This document shows positions 49,847 to 61,982 of a DNA stretch of 64,000 nt, in pieces; the first letter of the stretch is position 1, and every line of letters begins with the position of its first letter. This DNA is from Citrus sinensis (taxonomy: Eukaryota > Streptophyta > Magnoliopsida > Sapindales > Rutaceae). The notes below the pieces were generated by a model, which was given only the letters and a program-made list of their open reading frames with translations, was not told the DNA's origin and did no database searches. The position numbers and the translations under genes are program-made. The stretch is from positions 30,291,001 through 30,355,000 of the forward strand of contig NC_068563.1 of NCBI RefSeq assembly GCF_022201045.2, written 5' to 3'.

Positions 49847-50839
49847 GTGGATACCGGAAAAATTCAAGCAGCAACCAGTCTGTGTCGCATAGTTGCCATG
49901 CCTTATCCTGGAAGAGGCCACATCAATCCCATGATGAATTTCTGCAAACTAATAGCTTCAAGAAAAGACTATGTACTCGTCACTTTTGCTGTTACTGAAG
50001 AATGGCTTGGCTTCATCAGCTCCGATTTTCATCATGACAACAACATAAGCCTTGTAACAATACCAAACGTTATACCGTCTGAGCTTGGTCGAGGCAGCGA
50101 ATTTCTTGGCTTCTTTGAAGCTGCTATGACCAAATCGAAGCTCCCTTTGAGCAGATTCTTGATCAGCTTCATCTGCCTGTGACTGCCATCATAACTGATG
50201 CTATATTATTATGGACAATTTGTTGTGGAAATTCCAGGAATATTCCAGCTGCTACCCTTTGGACTGATTAGCTTCTGTTTTTTCAATAAACTAGCATTTT
50301 CATCTCTTCACTGAAGAAGGGTTTCCAGTTGGTTTGATGGGCGACGGCAATACTGTGGAGTTCATTCCCGGTATTTCTTCAATAAGCGTAGCTGATATTC
50401 CTCGTATTTTCTTCAAATTGAACGAAATTCCAAAGACAGTTGATGGAAATGAGATCATGGATGTTCCAAGTACAATGAACTAGAAACACTAGTTATTGAT
50501 GTATTGAAAGCAAAATTTGATTTCCCTATCTACTTAGTCGGTCCCGTGATTCCTTATTTTGAACTAAAATCCAAAACCTCCTCAGCGAGTAACCACCAAG
50601 ACTTCGTCTACATAAAATGGCTAGATATGCAACCAGCAAGGAAGTGAAAACTTAGTGACAAGAGAAAAAAATTGCGAAGCTTGGGCTGAAATTTATGGAT
50701 ATCAATAGCTGTCAGGGGAAAGGGATGAGTAAAAAGAGCATTATGAGTCCAAGAAATTTGTCAAGGAGCTGTAGCAGAAGGTGGATCATTTGATACAAAT
50801 CTTAATGCTTTCATCCAGGACATTTCACAAGCAAGTTAA
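49847..50839 (+). pseudogene. UGT87A pseudogene 2, intron-less
   Basis: It begins DTGKIQAATSLCRIVAMPYP with GTG where the family has ATG, so the start codon is lost. YPGRGHINPMM is kept. A one-base deletion near 50133 shifts the frame at TKMEAPFEQ. The sequence then runs without interruption from the FSVFHHF-like region through GDGNTVEFIPG, exactly where genes 1 and 2 carry an intron. Further stops follow. About 150 codons are deleted between WLDMQPA and the SENLVTRE-like stretch, removing the whole PSPG box. The end matches NLNAFIQDISQAS. It cannot make an active enzyme. Confidence 0.88.
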
Positions 50840-52348
50840 TATGAATTGACTCCTTCCAAGATCATGTGAATATTATTTTTGCCGCTTCATCAGACCAAGC
50901 AAGAAAAATTGTTGCAAGTAATTTGTTGATGCTTGTATTTGGTCAACAAGAAAATTAAATAAACGTAATGATATAAAGAACAAAACACACATAGTTTAGC
51001 GCTTGACCTATATCTATGGGAGTTAAAAGAGTAACCTTCACTATTAACTAATAATTACAATGAAATTTTTCTTTAGCTATTTGCCTTTGGATTTTTGCCT
51101 GCCCACTATGCATTAAACACTTTCTATTTATAATACAATTTTTTAATATTCTAAGTATACCTCCTTATTCTGATATGCTTCCACCATTTATTTAGAGTTT
51201 AATTCGGAGTTTACATTTATCTCCTTCTCAAAATTTCTTTCTTTTTTTTCATTATCACTTTATCTTGTACGTGCAAACTCTATTTAATTAATTACTTAAC
51301 TTTTCATTCTCTATGCTCCATGCTCCACGCTTCATTCTTACTTTACACGACCCACTTTCACTTTTCATGCTTCTTGTTCCATGTTCTTTAATTAATTATT
51401 TTACTTTTTATACTCCATATTTCACTTTTGTGCACTGACTTTGCATGTTTTACTTTTTCTTTCATACTTCTTACTCCATACTTTTTAATTAATTATTTTA
51501 ATTTTTCATACTCCATACTCTACTTTTGTGCACGTTTTGCATGCTTCACTTTTCCTTTTATTCTTTTTACTCCATGCTCCACTTTTGTGTATGACTTTGC
51601 ATACTTCACTTTTCCTTATAACATTACTAAACATAGATTTCTAAACAAGTGATTATGTACCAATTCCATCATGAATGTAATTGCAATGTTCTCGCATTGC
51701 AGATAATACCTTCAAATTCATTTCATTTTTTCATTCAATATCATGTAGATTGGCATGATTTGTTTGCTCGTATATAATTATCTTCTTTGATTCTTTTTGT
51801 GAACTAGTTGCTAAATTACTTTGAAGCAAAATGCCTACAAATTTGAACTAAAACAATCATTGAACATATGGCACTAGCAAATTAATGCAAGGAGAGCAGA
51901 GTCCTTTGAGAATTTTTTTTTACCGTCAACTCATCAAACTCAATGCCAGTGACTTCTGGTGACAATGACTATCTACATGGAAGGTTGAGCCGTCTTAATT
52001 CCACCAAGAGAGATGGACAAACCGACATAATAGCTAGCATTTTCCTAACGTCCTGAGTAGTATTCTCAGTGACATTAGATCATCAATCATGTGTGGGTTT
52101 AAAACAATAAAGAGACCGAACAGGTTTGCTTGACACATCAAATTCTTATTATTTACACCAACAATGAGGTAAAGATGGATCAAAAGCTAAAAGTTTATTT
52201 GTCAAGATGTACAGTAAGTGACATTAATTTCATACGAACTATATACAAATTATTGTTCGGCTTTTGTTATCAATAGGGCTGCTCTTCTCCTCTTGGGTCA
52301 CCATGCTCTGCAAAAGCTGCAATAATGATTTCTGCTTGTATGCAATTG
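50840..52348. other. Spacer with T-rich degenerate tandem repeats
   Basis: No gene. The middle (about 51230-51625) is listed separately. Confidence 0.4.
51230..51625. repeat. Degenerate CT/T-rich tandem repeat
   Basis: Recurrent phrases TTAATTAATTATTTTACTTT, CATACTCCATACT, CACTTTTGTGCA and TTTGCATGCTTCACTTTTCC recur irregularly every 60-110 bases. An old tandem array, too diverged for a fixed unit. Confidence 0.55.
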
Positions 52349-53405
52349 ACAGTGTGCCATGTGAAGGCTATGCCTTATCCTGGTCGAGGCCACATCAATT
52401 CCATGATGAATCTCTGCAACCTAATAGCTTCAAAAGGACCTTAATTATATTCGATCGCTTTTGTTGGTACTGAAGAGTGGGCTAAGCCTAATAACTTGCG
52501 GTTTGCAACAATAATAAATGTCATCCCATTACAGCTAGATCGTGGTTCTGAGTTTTCTCGTTTTTACGAAGCTGTTATAACAAAAGTGGTAGTTCCCTTT
52601 GAGCAGCTTCTGAATCAGCTTGAACCGCCAGTGACTTACATCTTAGCAAATGTTGAGCTTTCCTGGCGAATACGCATTGGTAACAGCATGAATATACCCG
52701 TGGCCTCGCTTTCCCCTTTTCCTATCTTACACTATTGGCCCTGTTATACCTTACCCAGAACTTGGATGCAACTCTCAAGAAAAAACTAATAGTGACAATG
52801 ACCCTGACGACATCCAGTGGCTGGATTCCCAACCTGTGGACTTTGTCTTGAACATTTCATTAGGAAGTTTTCTCTCTGTTTCAAGTGCCCAAATGGACGA
52901 AATTCTTGCTGGCTTGCAAATGAGTGGTGTTCGGTTCTTGCGGGTGGCTCGTGGAGACGCTTCTCGATTGAATCAAACTTGTGGTGATACTGGGCAAATA
53001 TTGCCTTGGTCTTGGTGTGATCAATTGAGGATATCGTGCCATTCCTCTGCAGGGGGTTTCTTGACACACCGTGGGTCCAATTCCATTTTGAAGATTTTTA
53101 TGCTGGCGCTCCTATGCTCACTTTTCCTTTTTTCTTTGGATCAACATCCTAATAGTAACCAGATTGTGGGGAATTGGAAAATTGGAAAAAGGATGAAGAA
53201 AGAGATTGGAACATGAGAAAACCTGTTGATACGAGAACAAATTGCAGAATGCGTGGGAAGGTTTATGGATTTGGAAAGCAATGAGGGAAAAGAAATGAGA
53301 AGAGTAGCAAGACAATTCAGGGATAGCTGTGGGGAAGCAACAACAGCAGAAGGCGGATAATCTGTAATCAACCTTGACGCTTTCATCAGTAACATAGCCA
53401 TTGAT
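52349..53405 (+). pseudogene. UGT87A pseudogene 3
   Basis: Homology begins at CHVKAMPYPGRGHINSMM (52349 on) without an in-frame start Met. A stop and frameshift follow SLIASK-like sequence. A stretch of about 100 codons from ASLWTMSA to VYPIG is deleted, taking the intron region with it. Exon 2 similarity resumes at WLDSQPVDFVLNISLGSFLS and continues into a damaged PSPG box (WCDQLRISCHSSAGGFLTHR, with HRGSNS for HCGWNS). Later frame breaks and a stop in AEGG lie before the terminal INLDAFISNIA. Confidence 0.86.
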
Positions 53406-53544
53406 TCATTCATTCCATCGCCCATATCATATGTTTTCCTATACCTCCTGATAAATAAATATTACTTGCTTTTTAGCCTAGTAATAAAATCAGATACTCC
53501 AAGAATCCCCGTCAAGATCAACTAAAAAGAAAACAAGAATTCCT

Positions 53545-53765
53545 GGGGCTGTAGAGCCTAGAGAACTAACCTTGATGCTTTCATCAGTGATATTAATATT
53601 ACACACAAAGCCACACCACACCTCCTAAGAAGATTAAGGCATTTGTTTGTTCTCATATCAACTTTATGAATGGCGAAAGCAATGGGGAGAAGAACCAAAA
53701 AACCTGCGGGCTGTTGACATTAGGCAACAGAGACAGAGAGAGCATTAGAGCAACAGCCGGTGGCC
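53545..53765 (+). pseudogene. Small UGT87A relics
   Basis: At about 53545-53600 is a short copy of the C-terminal end (NLDAFISDI). At about 53705-53760 a stretch resembles the exon 1 segment AVDVGNRRNIPVAS. Their order is reversed relative to a gene, so they are probably leftovers of one or two further copies. Confidence 0.5.
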
Positions 53766-55158
53766 AAATATTAATTATTGAAAAACTTATACCTACATAA
53801 GATATTTGTAGAGAAGAAATGATTGATCAATCTATATATCCGTAAGATTAATCAGTACGGACCATAGAGTGTTTCGAGTTTCTTCTTGTATTAAATAAAA
53901 AGTGTTAAAAACTCAGTTAGCGAATTGAAAATAAAAATTGAATGCTGCAATTCATATTTTAACCAGCAGCTTATTTTATACAATAACACATCCTTCTGCC
54001 ATTGTAAACTGGCTAATCATATGCGAGAGGTTCGAAGACCACTGACAAAAATGTATTCTTAGTATTTTTTTCTCTCTTATTAAAATACGTGATCAAAATT
54101 AAATTTTAAATTCTAATAAAAAAAAAGTAAAATTTTCACTAAATTTAAAAATAGGGAAAGTCTAAGAGAAAAACAATTATAATCCCACGTTCAAATGGCT
54201 CTTACTGATTTTGCTTTCTTCTCGATCACATTAGGATTGGGTATATTTGAAACCGAGGGCCTATGCACATGGATCGAGTTCAAACTTCAAAGAATTTTGT
54301 CATCTGTGGCTTGGGCGGTGGTGATGTGATTTTGGCTGCTGGTTTAACCACATATATCTGGTATTAATACATCAGCATCTTTATTTCTGTTGTCTATAGA
54401 AGGTGGATGGAGATCATCATCTTCATTTTATTCCCAAAGCTTTTTTAAGTTACGTGTTATGTAATTAGAATTCCAAATTATCACTACCATTATAATGGAT
54501 TGAAGTCAAAGTTCAAGCAACTGACCAATAATATTAAAGGAAAATGACATTTAGACTCTCAATTATTAACCCTAGTATTTTAGGAGTTAGCACACAAGAA
54601 CTCTTTGTTAATTGATTAGTGTTTGTTTAGAGACATCGAATATAACCATGGAGGCCCTACTTTTCACCATCTAAACGACGATGAAATGTGTTTTACTAAA
54701 CAAGCAACGAACGAATGGCCGACCAGAACCAAACTTAAATATAAAAGTAATGTGGGATTGAGTTTGAATTTTCAGAAAAATTCATCCATTCCTGCCCTAT
54801 GAATTGGAGTTTTCGTTTTCTTGTCGGGCATTGAATGAAAATTCAGGCCCAGTCAAAGCGCCACATCTCTCCCATTCCCATTTTCGGCCCAACACGACGC
54901 GAAAAATTAAAAGGAAATCACAAATTAATTGAACCGAAACAAAAGATTTTCTTCCAAATTCTTTGGAATTGGAGCCCTTACTCTTAAGCCTAATTATCAA
55001 TTACCCTCATTATCTTCTTTTTCATTTTACTTGTCAAAACGACAACCAGGTTCTCTTCTTCCCTCTCTTTCTTTCTTGCGGTTGAAAAATCCCCAGACAA
55101 GGAAAGCTGTTTAATTTTGCAACCCTCTTCACATTCTCATGAGACAAAAAAACTTTGT
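53766..55158. other. Spacer and mitoferrin promoter
   Basis: No gene is recognised. The last 200-300 bases are probably promoter and leader of the carrier gene. Confidence 0.45.
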
Positions 55159-55362
55159 ATGGCTGAAGCCCTCATCCAAAACCCTAATAATTTTCTTCTA
55201 GGTGTAAACCGGTGCATCGATTCCCAACAAAATCAAACTTTTCTTCCAATTTTCGACTTTTGCCCTTTCCTATGGCGGCGGAGGCCACTACTACCAAATT
55301 CCAAAACCCCGACTTCCGCCCGGTCCCACAACCCCCTGATTTCCACCCAGAGATTGCCGTAA
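55159..55362 (+). other. Possible uORF overlapping the mitoferrin start
   Basis: An ATG at 55159 (MAEALIQNPNNFLLG) opens a 67-codon frame that runs past the main ATG at 55272 in a different frame. If the leader includes it, it would reduce translation of the main frame. Leader extent is unknown. Confidence 0.4.
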
Positions 55363-56926
55363 CGGCTCACGACGGCCTCCGCTACTGGCAATTCATGATC
55401 GCCGGTTCAATCGCCGGCTCGGTCGAGCACATGGCCATGTTTCCGGTCGACACGGTCAAAACGCACATGCAAGCCATTGGTTCCTGTCCAATCAAATCGG
55501 TCGGCGTTCGCCAAGCCCTCAAATCCATCTTAAAAACCGAGGGCCCCTCGGGGCTCTACCGTGGAATCGGCGCCATGGGCCTTGGCGCCGGCCCCGCTCA
55601 CGCTGTTTATTTTTCCATTTACGAAGTTTCTAAAAAGTTTTTATCCGCCGGGAACCCTAATAATGCAGTGGCTCACGCGATTTCGGGGGTTTTCGCGACG
55701 GTTGCAAGTGATGCGGTTTTTACACCCATGGATATGGTGAAGCAGAGATTACAATTGGGAGAAAATAGTACTTACAAGGGTGTCTGGGATTGTGTCAAGA
55801 GAGTGTTGAGGGAAGAGGGTCTCGGGGCGTTTTACGCGTCCTATAGGACCACTGTGTTGATGAATGCTCCGTTTACTGCAGTGCATTTTGCTACTTATGA
55901 GGCTACCAAGAGGGGATTGATGGAGATTTCTCCTGAGAGCGCCAGTGATGAAAGATTGGTCGTTCACGCTACAGCTGGAGCTGCTGCTGGAGCTTTGGCA
56001 GCTGCAGTCACCACCCCACTTGATGTTGTCAAAACTCAATTGCAGTGTCAGGTATATTTTTATTGATTCTTCCTTGCTGTGCTATATGTTTTGTTTTGTT
56101 AATCTTATTGTTGGATATACTGAAATTTATCAAGCATTTTCCTTCAGATTAGGATATAGCTTGTGCCTTGTAGGCCATAAAAAGACTATGGATTGAAGTT
56201 CAAACTTTACATGAACAAAGCAAAGACTTTTAATTTTTTTTTTCTTTTTCTGATATATAGTAAAGAATCCAACTTTAAGTCTAGTTGTTCACTGGAGAAA
56301 AGGAGAGTATAGTTGTTACTTAACATAGCCATTTACGCAAAAGCAAGATTTGTCTAGTTGGTGGCTCCTATCATGCATGATAGTTGTTGATCACGCACTA
56401 TAATCTTTTTGGCTTTGACTATTCAGAGAGAGGAGTTAAAAACATTTTTTTTGGCCTTGAACATAGGATTAATCTGCTTAAATTTTGGGAGGTAGTTATT
56501 CATGATTTGTGGAAAATTTTAATCCATCACTTAGTGTCTTTTTTTCTTTTTTCCTCAAAAGAAAAAATATATTCATTTAGCTACAATTGCTGCCAGGCAT
56601 GGGGTTCGTGGTCTTGGATCTCTTTTTAATTAACGTCTTTTAGATCTTTTACAGTGTGTTTGGGATGCTTACTCAGTTAACTACATTTACCATTTTACAT
56701 TGCTGTGCAGGGTGTTTGCGGCTGTGACAGATTCCAGAGCAGTTCAATTGGGCATGTTATCCAAACAATAATAAAAAAGGATGGATATAGGGGCCTCATT
56801 AGGGGATGGATGCCAAGAATGCTTTTCCATGCTCCTGCTGCTGCCATCTGCTGGTCAACATATGAAGCCTGTAAATCCTTCTTCGAAGAAGTCAATGATA
56901 GCAGTAATAGCAGCACTATCACATAA
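55272..56926 (+). CDS. Mitoferrin-type mitochondrial carrier
   Basis: Exons 55272-56051 and 56711-56926 give 331 residues. The start MAAEATTTKFQNPDFRPVPQ matches family starts; the frame is open upstream to 55212, but that codon is GTG. There are three carrier repeats, each with PX[DE]XX[KR]: FPVDTVKTHMQ (P58), TPMDMVKQRLQ (P152) and TPLDVVKTQLQ (P249), with six expected membrane helices. GSVEHMAMFP and the LMNAPFTAVHFATYE stretch are typical of mitoferrins (MIT1/MIT2 in Arabidopsis), which import iron across the inner mitochondrial membrane. Position beside UGT87A and PBCP matches Arabidopsis chromosome 2. Substrate is inferred from family. Confidence 0.93.
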
Positions 56927-58197
56927 ATAACCTTGAAAAGTAACCACGGTGATTATACTAAAGTTGCATCAATATTAACATACCCCTGTATAAGCATCAT
57001 TGAGATAGCTTCAAACGAGGGTTGAATGGGCAAAGACGAAGATGCATCTTACAGGTTTCAACATGATCTATTATCTGGTAGCTGTAGTCAGAACTAATTA
57101 TTCAGGCTATAATCGATTTGAGTTGTACACACTGTTGTCATATTTTACTATTTCACTGATAAATATTTATGAGTTCTTTTCTCGATAATTTTTTTCCTTT
57201 TTCTTTTTTTTGGTTTCCCTCTATCCTTTTTGTGTGAAACCCCTTTGAATCATTCTGTGCAATGATTTTTAATTTTGGGTTTCGGGATGTTGTATGCTTT
57301 GTTGCATCAGGAACTATTCAATTGTTTTCTGGACATTTAAAGATAAAGGAATTACTTCTATCAATAATAATGAGTCTATTTGTTATTTGTTGTTCTTTAC
57401 TTCATTAGATGTTCGATTAATTTGATTTTATTATTTTATTTTTCAGTTCCTTATAATGCCAGGATTATCCCTGATGAAATTTTTTTCCAGTTGATATGAT
57501 ATTTATCTTCAGACTTATTCATGGTTTACGAGGACTGGTGAATGCTAAGTCTCTTGAGGAGCCTTTCACATGTAGCTCGGATGCAGCGTGATTTGTATAA
57601 TAAATATTTCCGCAGTTCTAGCTGAACATTGAACGACAAGGAAATGGGAATCATATTAGTGGCACTGGGCTTCTTCTTGTTTTATTGCAACAGGAGTGTT
57701 AAAAAAAGACTTGGGATTTAATGAACCATTTAACGTTTTCCAGTTTCATCTCCAATTTGGGAATCATTGTTTTGCTGGCTAGGAGATAAGCGTTTCTAAG
57801 GTTCATGAGCAGCCGAGATTCCTTCTGATAGCCACATCATATTTCAAAGAGAATCTCTAAAGGTTTATTTTTGGCAGTTACAGGGAAAGAAAAACAATTA
57901 TTTTCAATGCGTACATATACCATTCTGAAACCAACAAAGATCTGTTTTGGCAAAACTTTACCAAATTGCAGGCTTTTAGGATCCTCCAATGACATGAAGT
58001 ATCAGAATGAATTTACATGGCAAACATACATCAGTAATTCTAAAAATGAATTTATGTCCATAAATTTTATGCATCATTTTAATCAATGTGAAAAGAAACA
58101 TTTATAAGACTTCACAAACACCATATTGATAAAGAACCTATATTTTAAGAGCTACCCTGGTTTTAAGTGATGCTAAATTTTCTTTCTTTACATAGCA
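56927..58197. other. Convergent spacer
   Basis: It lies between the convergent mitoferrin and PBCP genes and holds both 3' UTRs. No other gene. Confidence 0.5.
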
Positions 58198-60263
58198 CTA
58201 AGAGATGGAAACATCATGGGAGTTCACAACTTGACTAACAATTACAGTAATGTCATCGAGCTTTCCACCTGCACAAGGAAAATACTCAAAATCACTTGTG
58301 GTACTGAACAGAGTATAAATTTTTTTCATATTTGTTGAACACAAAGTTAGTCATGCCTTTAAGTTTCATCCCAAGAATTTTCTTCCACATTGGAACATCG
58401 AAACCCTGCAACGAAATCTTGTATCAAGACATAACATATTATCTTCACTCCTAAGACGTACCGTAGGTTAAGAGATTTAATTCTTTATGATTTTACCTTG
58501 GCTCTGGCCTCCATGGTATAGGGAGAATCAAAGTTGGAATCTGTCGAATGACTGCAAGCTAGGTTAGCTAATGCCTTTGCTAGCATCAAAATAAAATCTC
58601 AGTCAGTGAACCATTGTGCAACAGAGTAGATAATCTTCTGATAAATGGATCCAAACACGGAGCATATACCAGCCTCAGAAACATCAATGAATCTGGTTGT
58701 CATTGAAACAATTTCATGGTCAAAAACGTTGTCAAAAAGCCCATCTGAACCCATCACTATGGTGTCTCCCTCGATTAATTCTACAGTGGTAACCTGTATA
58801 GTGAATATGCAGAATAAAAATCCTGCAGCTCAAAGCCCAAAATGGACCCTTTCTTTGTAATACTAAACAGAGTATTTTCAGGATTTAAGTACATGGTCTT
58901 GCCTTGGCCCTAGTTTACACCACTCTTTGTTAGCCTTGAAATATAATTCATTGTTTCACACTGGGATTGCAAGCACTGTTACAAGTCATGTAAGGGTCTT
59001 GGAAACAATTAATTTCGGATACTATTGAAGTCAAAAAGGCGACGGTAAACGACAGAAAAGACAGCTATTACACATTATTCTAATGTGGGTTAGAAAAATG
59101 TGCACACTGGGATTGCAAGCACTGGTGAAGTCATATAAGGGTGCAATTAAATTGGGATAGTATTTAGGTCAAAATGTGCATGAACTGACTGTAGATGACA
59201 GAAAAGACAACCCAGTACATATTATTCTATATGGATTAGAAAAATCTCATACCATGGCATCAAGGTATGTTTGGCCAACTGCTTCCGAGCTCAGTTGATA
59301 GGGGCAGTCAAAATAATGTTCTTGTGGAGAAGAGGAAAAAGTTATCTGGCCTGTTAAGCAAGGCAACCAAGCCACTCTTCTTGTCATGCCACAGTAAATG
59401 GATGGAAAACTGTTGTGAGCAACAAAATGCTCAAAACTGATATGAAAATAAAATAGTTGCTATCACCTTTGCGGATTATCCTTAATCCACAATCCCCAAC
59501 ACTAGCAACCTTTAGAATTCCATTTCTCTCCAGCATAGCAACAATTCTAATTGGTCAAGGGAAAAGCTGAAGTAAATAGCAGTAAGGCTGAATGAATGTG
59601 TGTATAATCCTAGGCATGCCAATGCACTGCTGTCACCATTTATAATTATTTGGAAAATTGAACAGACAATAAACTTACACTGTGGCTGAACCAACAGATG
59701 AGGTAGCAGCATGTGCCTTTCGCATGAGAATCTGAGGATCATAGTTAACCTAGAAAATGGTCAACCCATGTCAGCTCTCTAAGCCAAGAGAGAAGATACG
59801 TGCATGTACTCATATAAATTTACTCACACAACTCCAATACAGATTTTTAATTTAATAATGACAACATTACAACCATCATGGTGCATATCAAAATCACATA
59901 CCTCCACATCCTCCACAAAGTATGAAGCATTAGCCATTAATTCACGAGAAAATAATGACGGATCCACATTTTGTTCAGCCCAACTGGCAAGCATAAAAGC
60001 ATAAGGGTAATACCATTTCAATCAAGAATTTCTTGGGATTAGTAATTCTTGGCAACCAGTGAACAAAATTATGCAATTCCTCCTGGCTTACAAACTCAGT
60101 GACACAATTAGCTGAAGTTCTTGCAACATATTTAATATTTATTGCTATTATTAATGCCATATACTTTTCTTTGTTCATTTTGTGGTCAAGAATGAACAGT
60201 TGAATTATATGCAATGTGTCTATATCAGATTAGCTAACACACACAAATGGATAGAAATTAAAA

Positions 60264-60294
<31 letters not shown>

Positions 60295-61068
60295 GTAGAC
60301 AACACACACAAAAAGGTGAATAACTTATTACTTTGCATTTGAAGAACTGTCCATAATCTTGAAAGTTTAAATTCATCATAGACCATAGAGTCAGTTTGCA
60401 GGTGCTTACCCGGAGACACCATCAGCAACAGCAATAACTCCCCCATTATAGCAGCTAACAAAGAAAGCATCTTCTCCACCTCTTTCAACCTCAAAAAATC
60501 CAAAACTTAGAAGTATAAGGACATTGCAAATTGGTTTATGAAAGTTAATTTCCTGCTGGAAACAAGCAATGTGTTACAGCAGTATCATAAGACAAAATTT
60601 TGCAAGTGAGCAATACCTTGTTGGGGTGTGGAATAAGGTGAGTGCCAACACAAAACGATAACTCCGGTCTAACAACAAAAAATTACACAATATATCAACC
60701 CGCTCTGATCCACCATTCACATGATTAGCATAGAGGCTACTAACAACAATAAGACAGGAGCTTACAATAGACATCTCAATAGATTGAAGTACGTTAACGT
60801 AATTGCATATCACTTTAAAATCACAAACGTGAATATACATACACCAAATGAACTTGGTAATGGTTTAATCAGAAATTGCAATGATTAATAAGATAGAGTT
60901 GTATTATGAACTGGCTCACCGAGACTGAACTGGGTTGAGTTCAGAGGAAGCAAAAGGAAGCAACCGACTGTTCTTGGGCAATGAGCTGTTTGTGGACAGT
61001 CTTGTACATAAAGAATCAAAGAGCGGATGAAAAGAAGCAACTGAAGCTCTGAAAACGGGAACCACCAT
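58198..61068 (-). CDS. PBCP: Plastid PP2C phosphatase, photosystem II core phosphatase
   Basis: Eleven minus-strand exons in transcript order: 61068-60920, 60668-60617, 60489-60410, 59983-59902, 59749-59679, 59546-59467, 59350-59253, 58793-58670, 58579-58497, 58405-58357, 58268-58198. All phases fit and give 312 residues. The first ~45 residues look like a plastid transit peptide (MVVPVFRASVASFHPLFDSL, Ser-rich). PP2C motifs follow: GGEDAFFV (D74), VADGVSGWAEQNVDPSLFSR (D90), SVGDCGLRIIRKG, MGSDGLFDNV (D221) and GKLDDITVIV (D294/D295), so the metal-binding Asp residues are present. PBCP removes phosphate from PSII core proteins in thylakoids. Intron 10 uses a GC donor (AAAG|GCATGA). The last exon ends NSHDVSIS. 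Confidence 0.93.
60263..60292 (-). repeat. (CATA)n microsatellite in PBCP intron 3
   Basis: About seven tandem four-base units. Confidence 0.92.
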
Positions 61069-61230
61069 TTTCCCCGTACAACCCCCTTCCCCCACTCTCT
61101 CTGTCTCTCTCTCCCCTTGTGACACTACACCAGTTTAGCGAAGAGGGTGGCGGGATATGTGGCTGAAGATGAGGCATTGCCACGTCATCTGATATATTTT
61201 ATTATATTATTAGGACCATTGATCAATGAG

Positions 61231-61301
61231 GCACCAGTGGTCTAGTGGTAGAATAGTACCCTGCCACGGTACAGACCCGGGTTCGATTCCCGGCTGGTGC
61301 A
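61231..61301 (+). tRNA. tRNA-Gly (GCC)
   Basis: 71 bases fold as a tRNA. The acceptor stem GCACCAG pairs with CTGGTGC, discriminator A is at 61301, the A box lies near TGGTCTAGTGGTAGAAT and the B box is GGTTCGATTCC. The anticodon loop CTGCCAC gives GCC at 61263-61265. A T-run (ATTTTT) follows at once as a polymerase III terminator. It sits between the divergent PBCP and acidic-protein genes. Confidence 0.97.
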
Positions 61302-61399
61302 TTAATTTTTCCAAGCCTTTTTTTTTCAATATAAAAGGAGTACGGGGAATTCCGATCCGTGTGGTGCTGTGTTTTCTCGACCTCCTAACAGAACAAAAA

Positions 61400-61982
61400 A
61401 TGAACGCCACTTCCACTTCAACAGACGTCGCTGAAGGTAAGAGCGATTTTGCACTTTTGTTAAGATGATTCTCCTGAAATTGTCAACTTAGGTGCGTATG
61501 TTGCAGAGATGAACGGTGGAAGCGACTCGGACGACAATGCGCCGGAATACTACCAGCCAATCTCCGTTCAGGATCCAGATTCAGATTCAGATGCCGATCA
61601 GATAAGCTCAGACGCGTGTGACGCTGGTACCCTGCCCAACGGTTATTACGAAGCGGAGGTGGAGCATCTAAACGGCGACGTGGAAGCAAAAAGCAGCAGC
61701 GAAGCGGAAGATGAAGAGGAGGAGGAGGAGGAGAGGATCAGAGAGGAGTCGGCGTTGGCGATGAGGCGAGCGTTCAGAGAGGATGAGAATCGAAGAAATG
61801 CTCCGTTGAGTCAAGAGAATGCGAGGCGAGTGATGGACGCCATGCGCCGCGTTTCCTTTCGCGGCTTGGCCCCTGATTGGGCTAATCGCCTTTCTGAGGA
61901 TCGTTGGATGGATCAGTTGTCCAGGATCAGGCTACAACAACCCTCCACGTCGTCAACCAATAATAATAATATTTCATCATAA
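61400..61982 (+). CDS. Small acidic plant protein, function unknown
   Basis: Exons 61400-61436 and 61507-61982 give 170 residues, starting MNATSTSTDVAEEMNGGSDS. The N-terminal half is strongly acidic (Asp/Glu/Ser; EEEEEEE at about residues 87-93) and probably disordered. The C-terminal half is basic and helical, with ARRVMDAMRRVSFRGLAPDW and the motif RLSEDRWMDQLSRI, which I believe is conserved in plants though I cannot name a family. It has no signal or membrane segment. The first exon codes only 12 residues; if it is skipped, an ATG at 61509 would give a 157-residue product. Its start is 99 bases downstream of the tRNA-Gly gene. Confidence 0.85.

Noticed and set aside
55212-55271. Upstream start for mitoferrin adding 20 residues
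   Set aside because: The first codon is GTG, and the family begins at the MAAEATT-type sequence at 55272.
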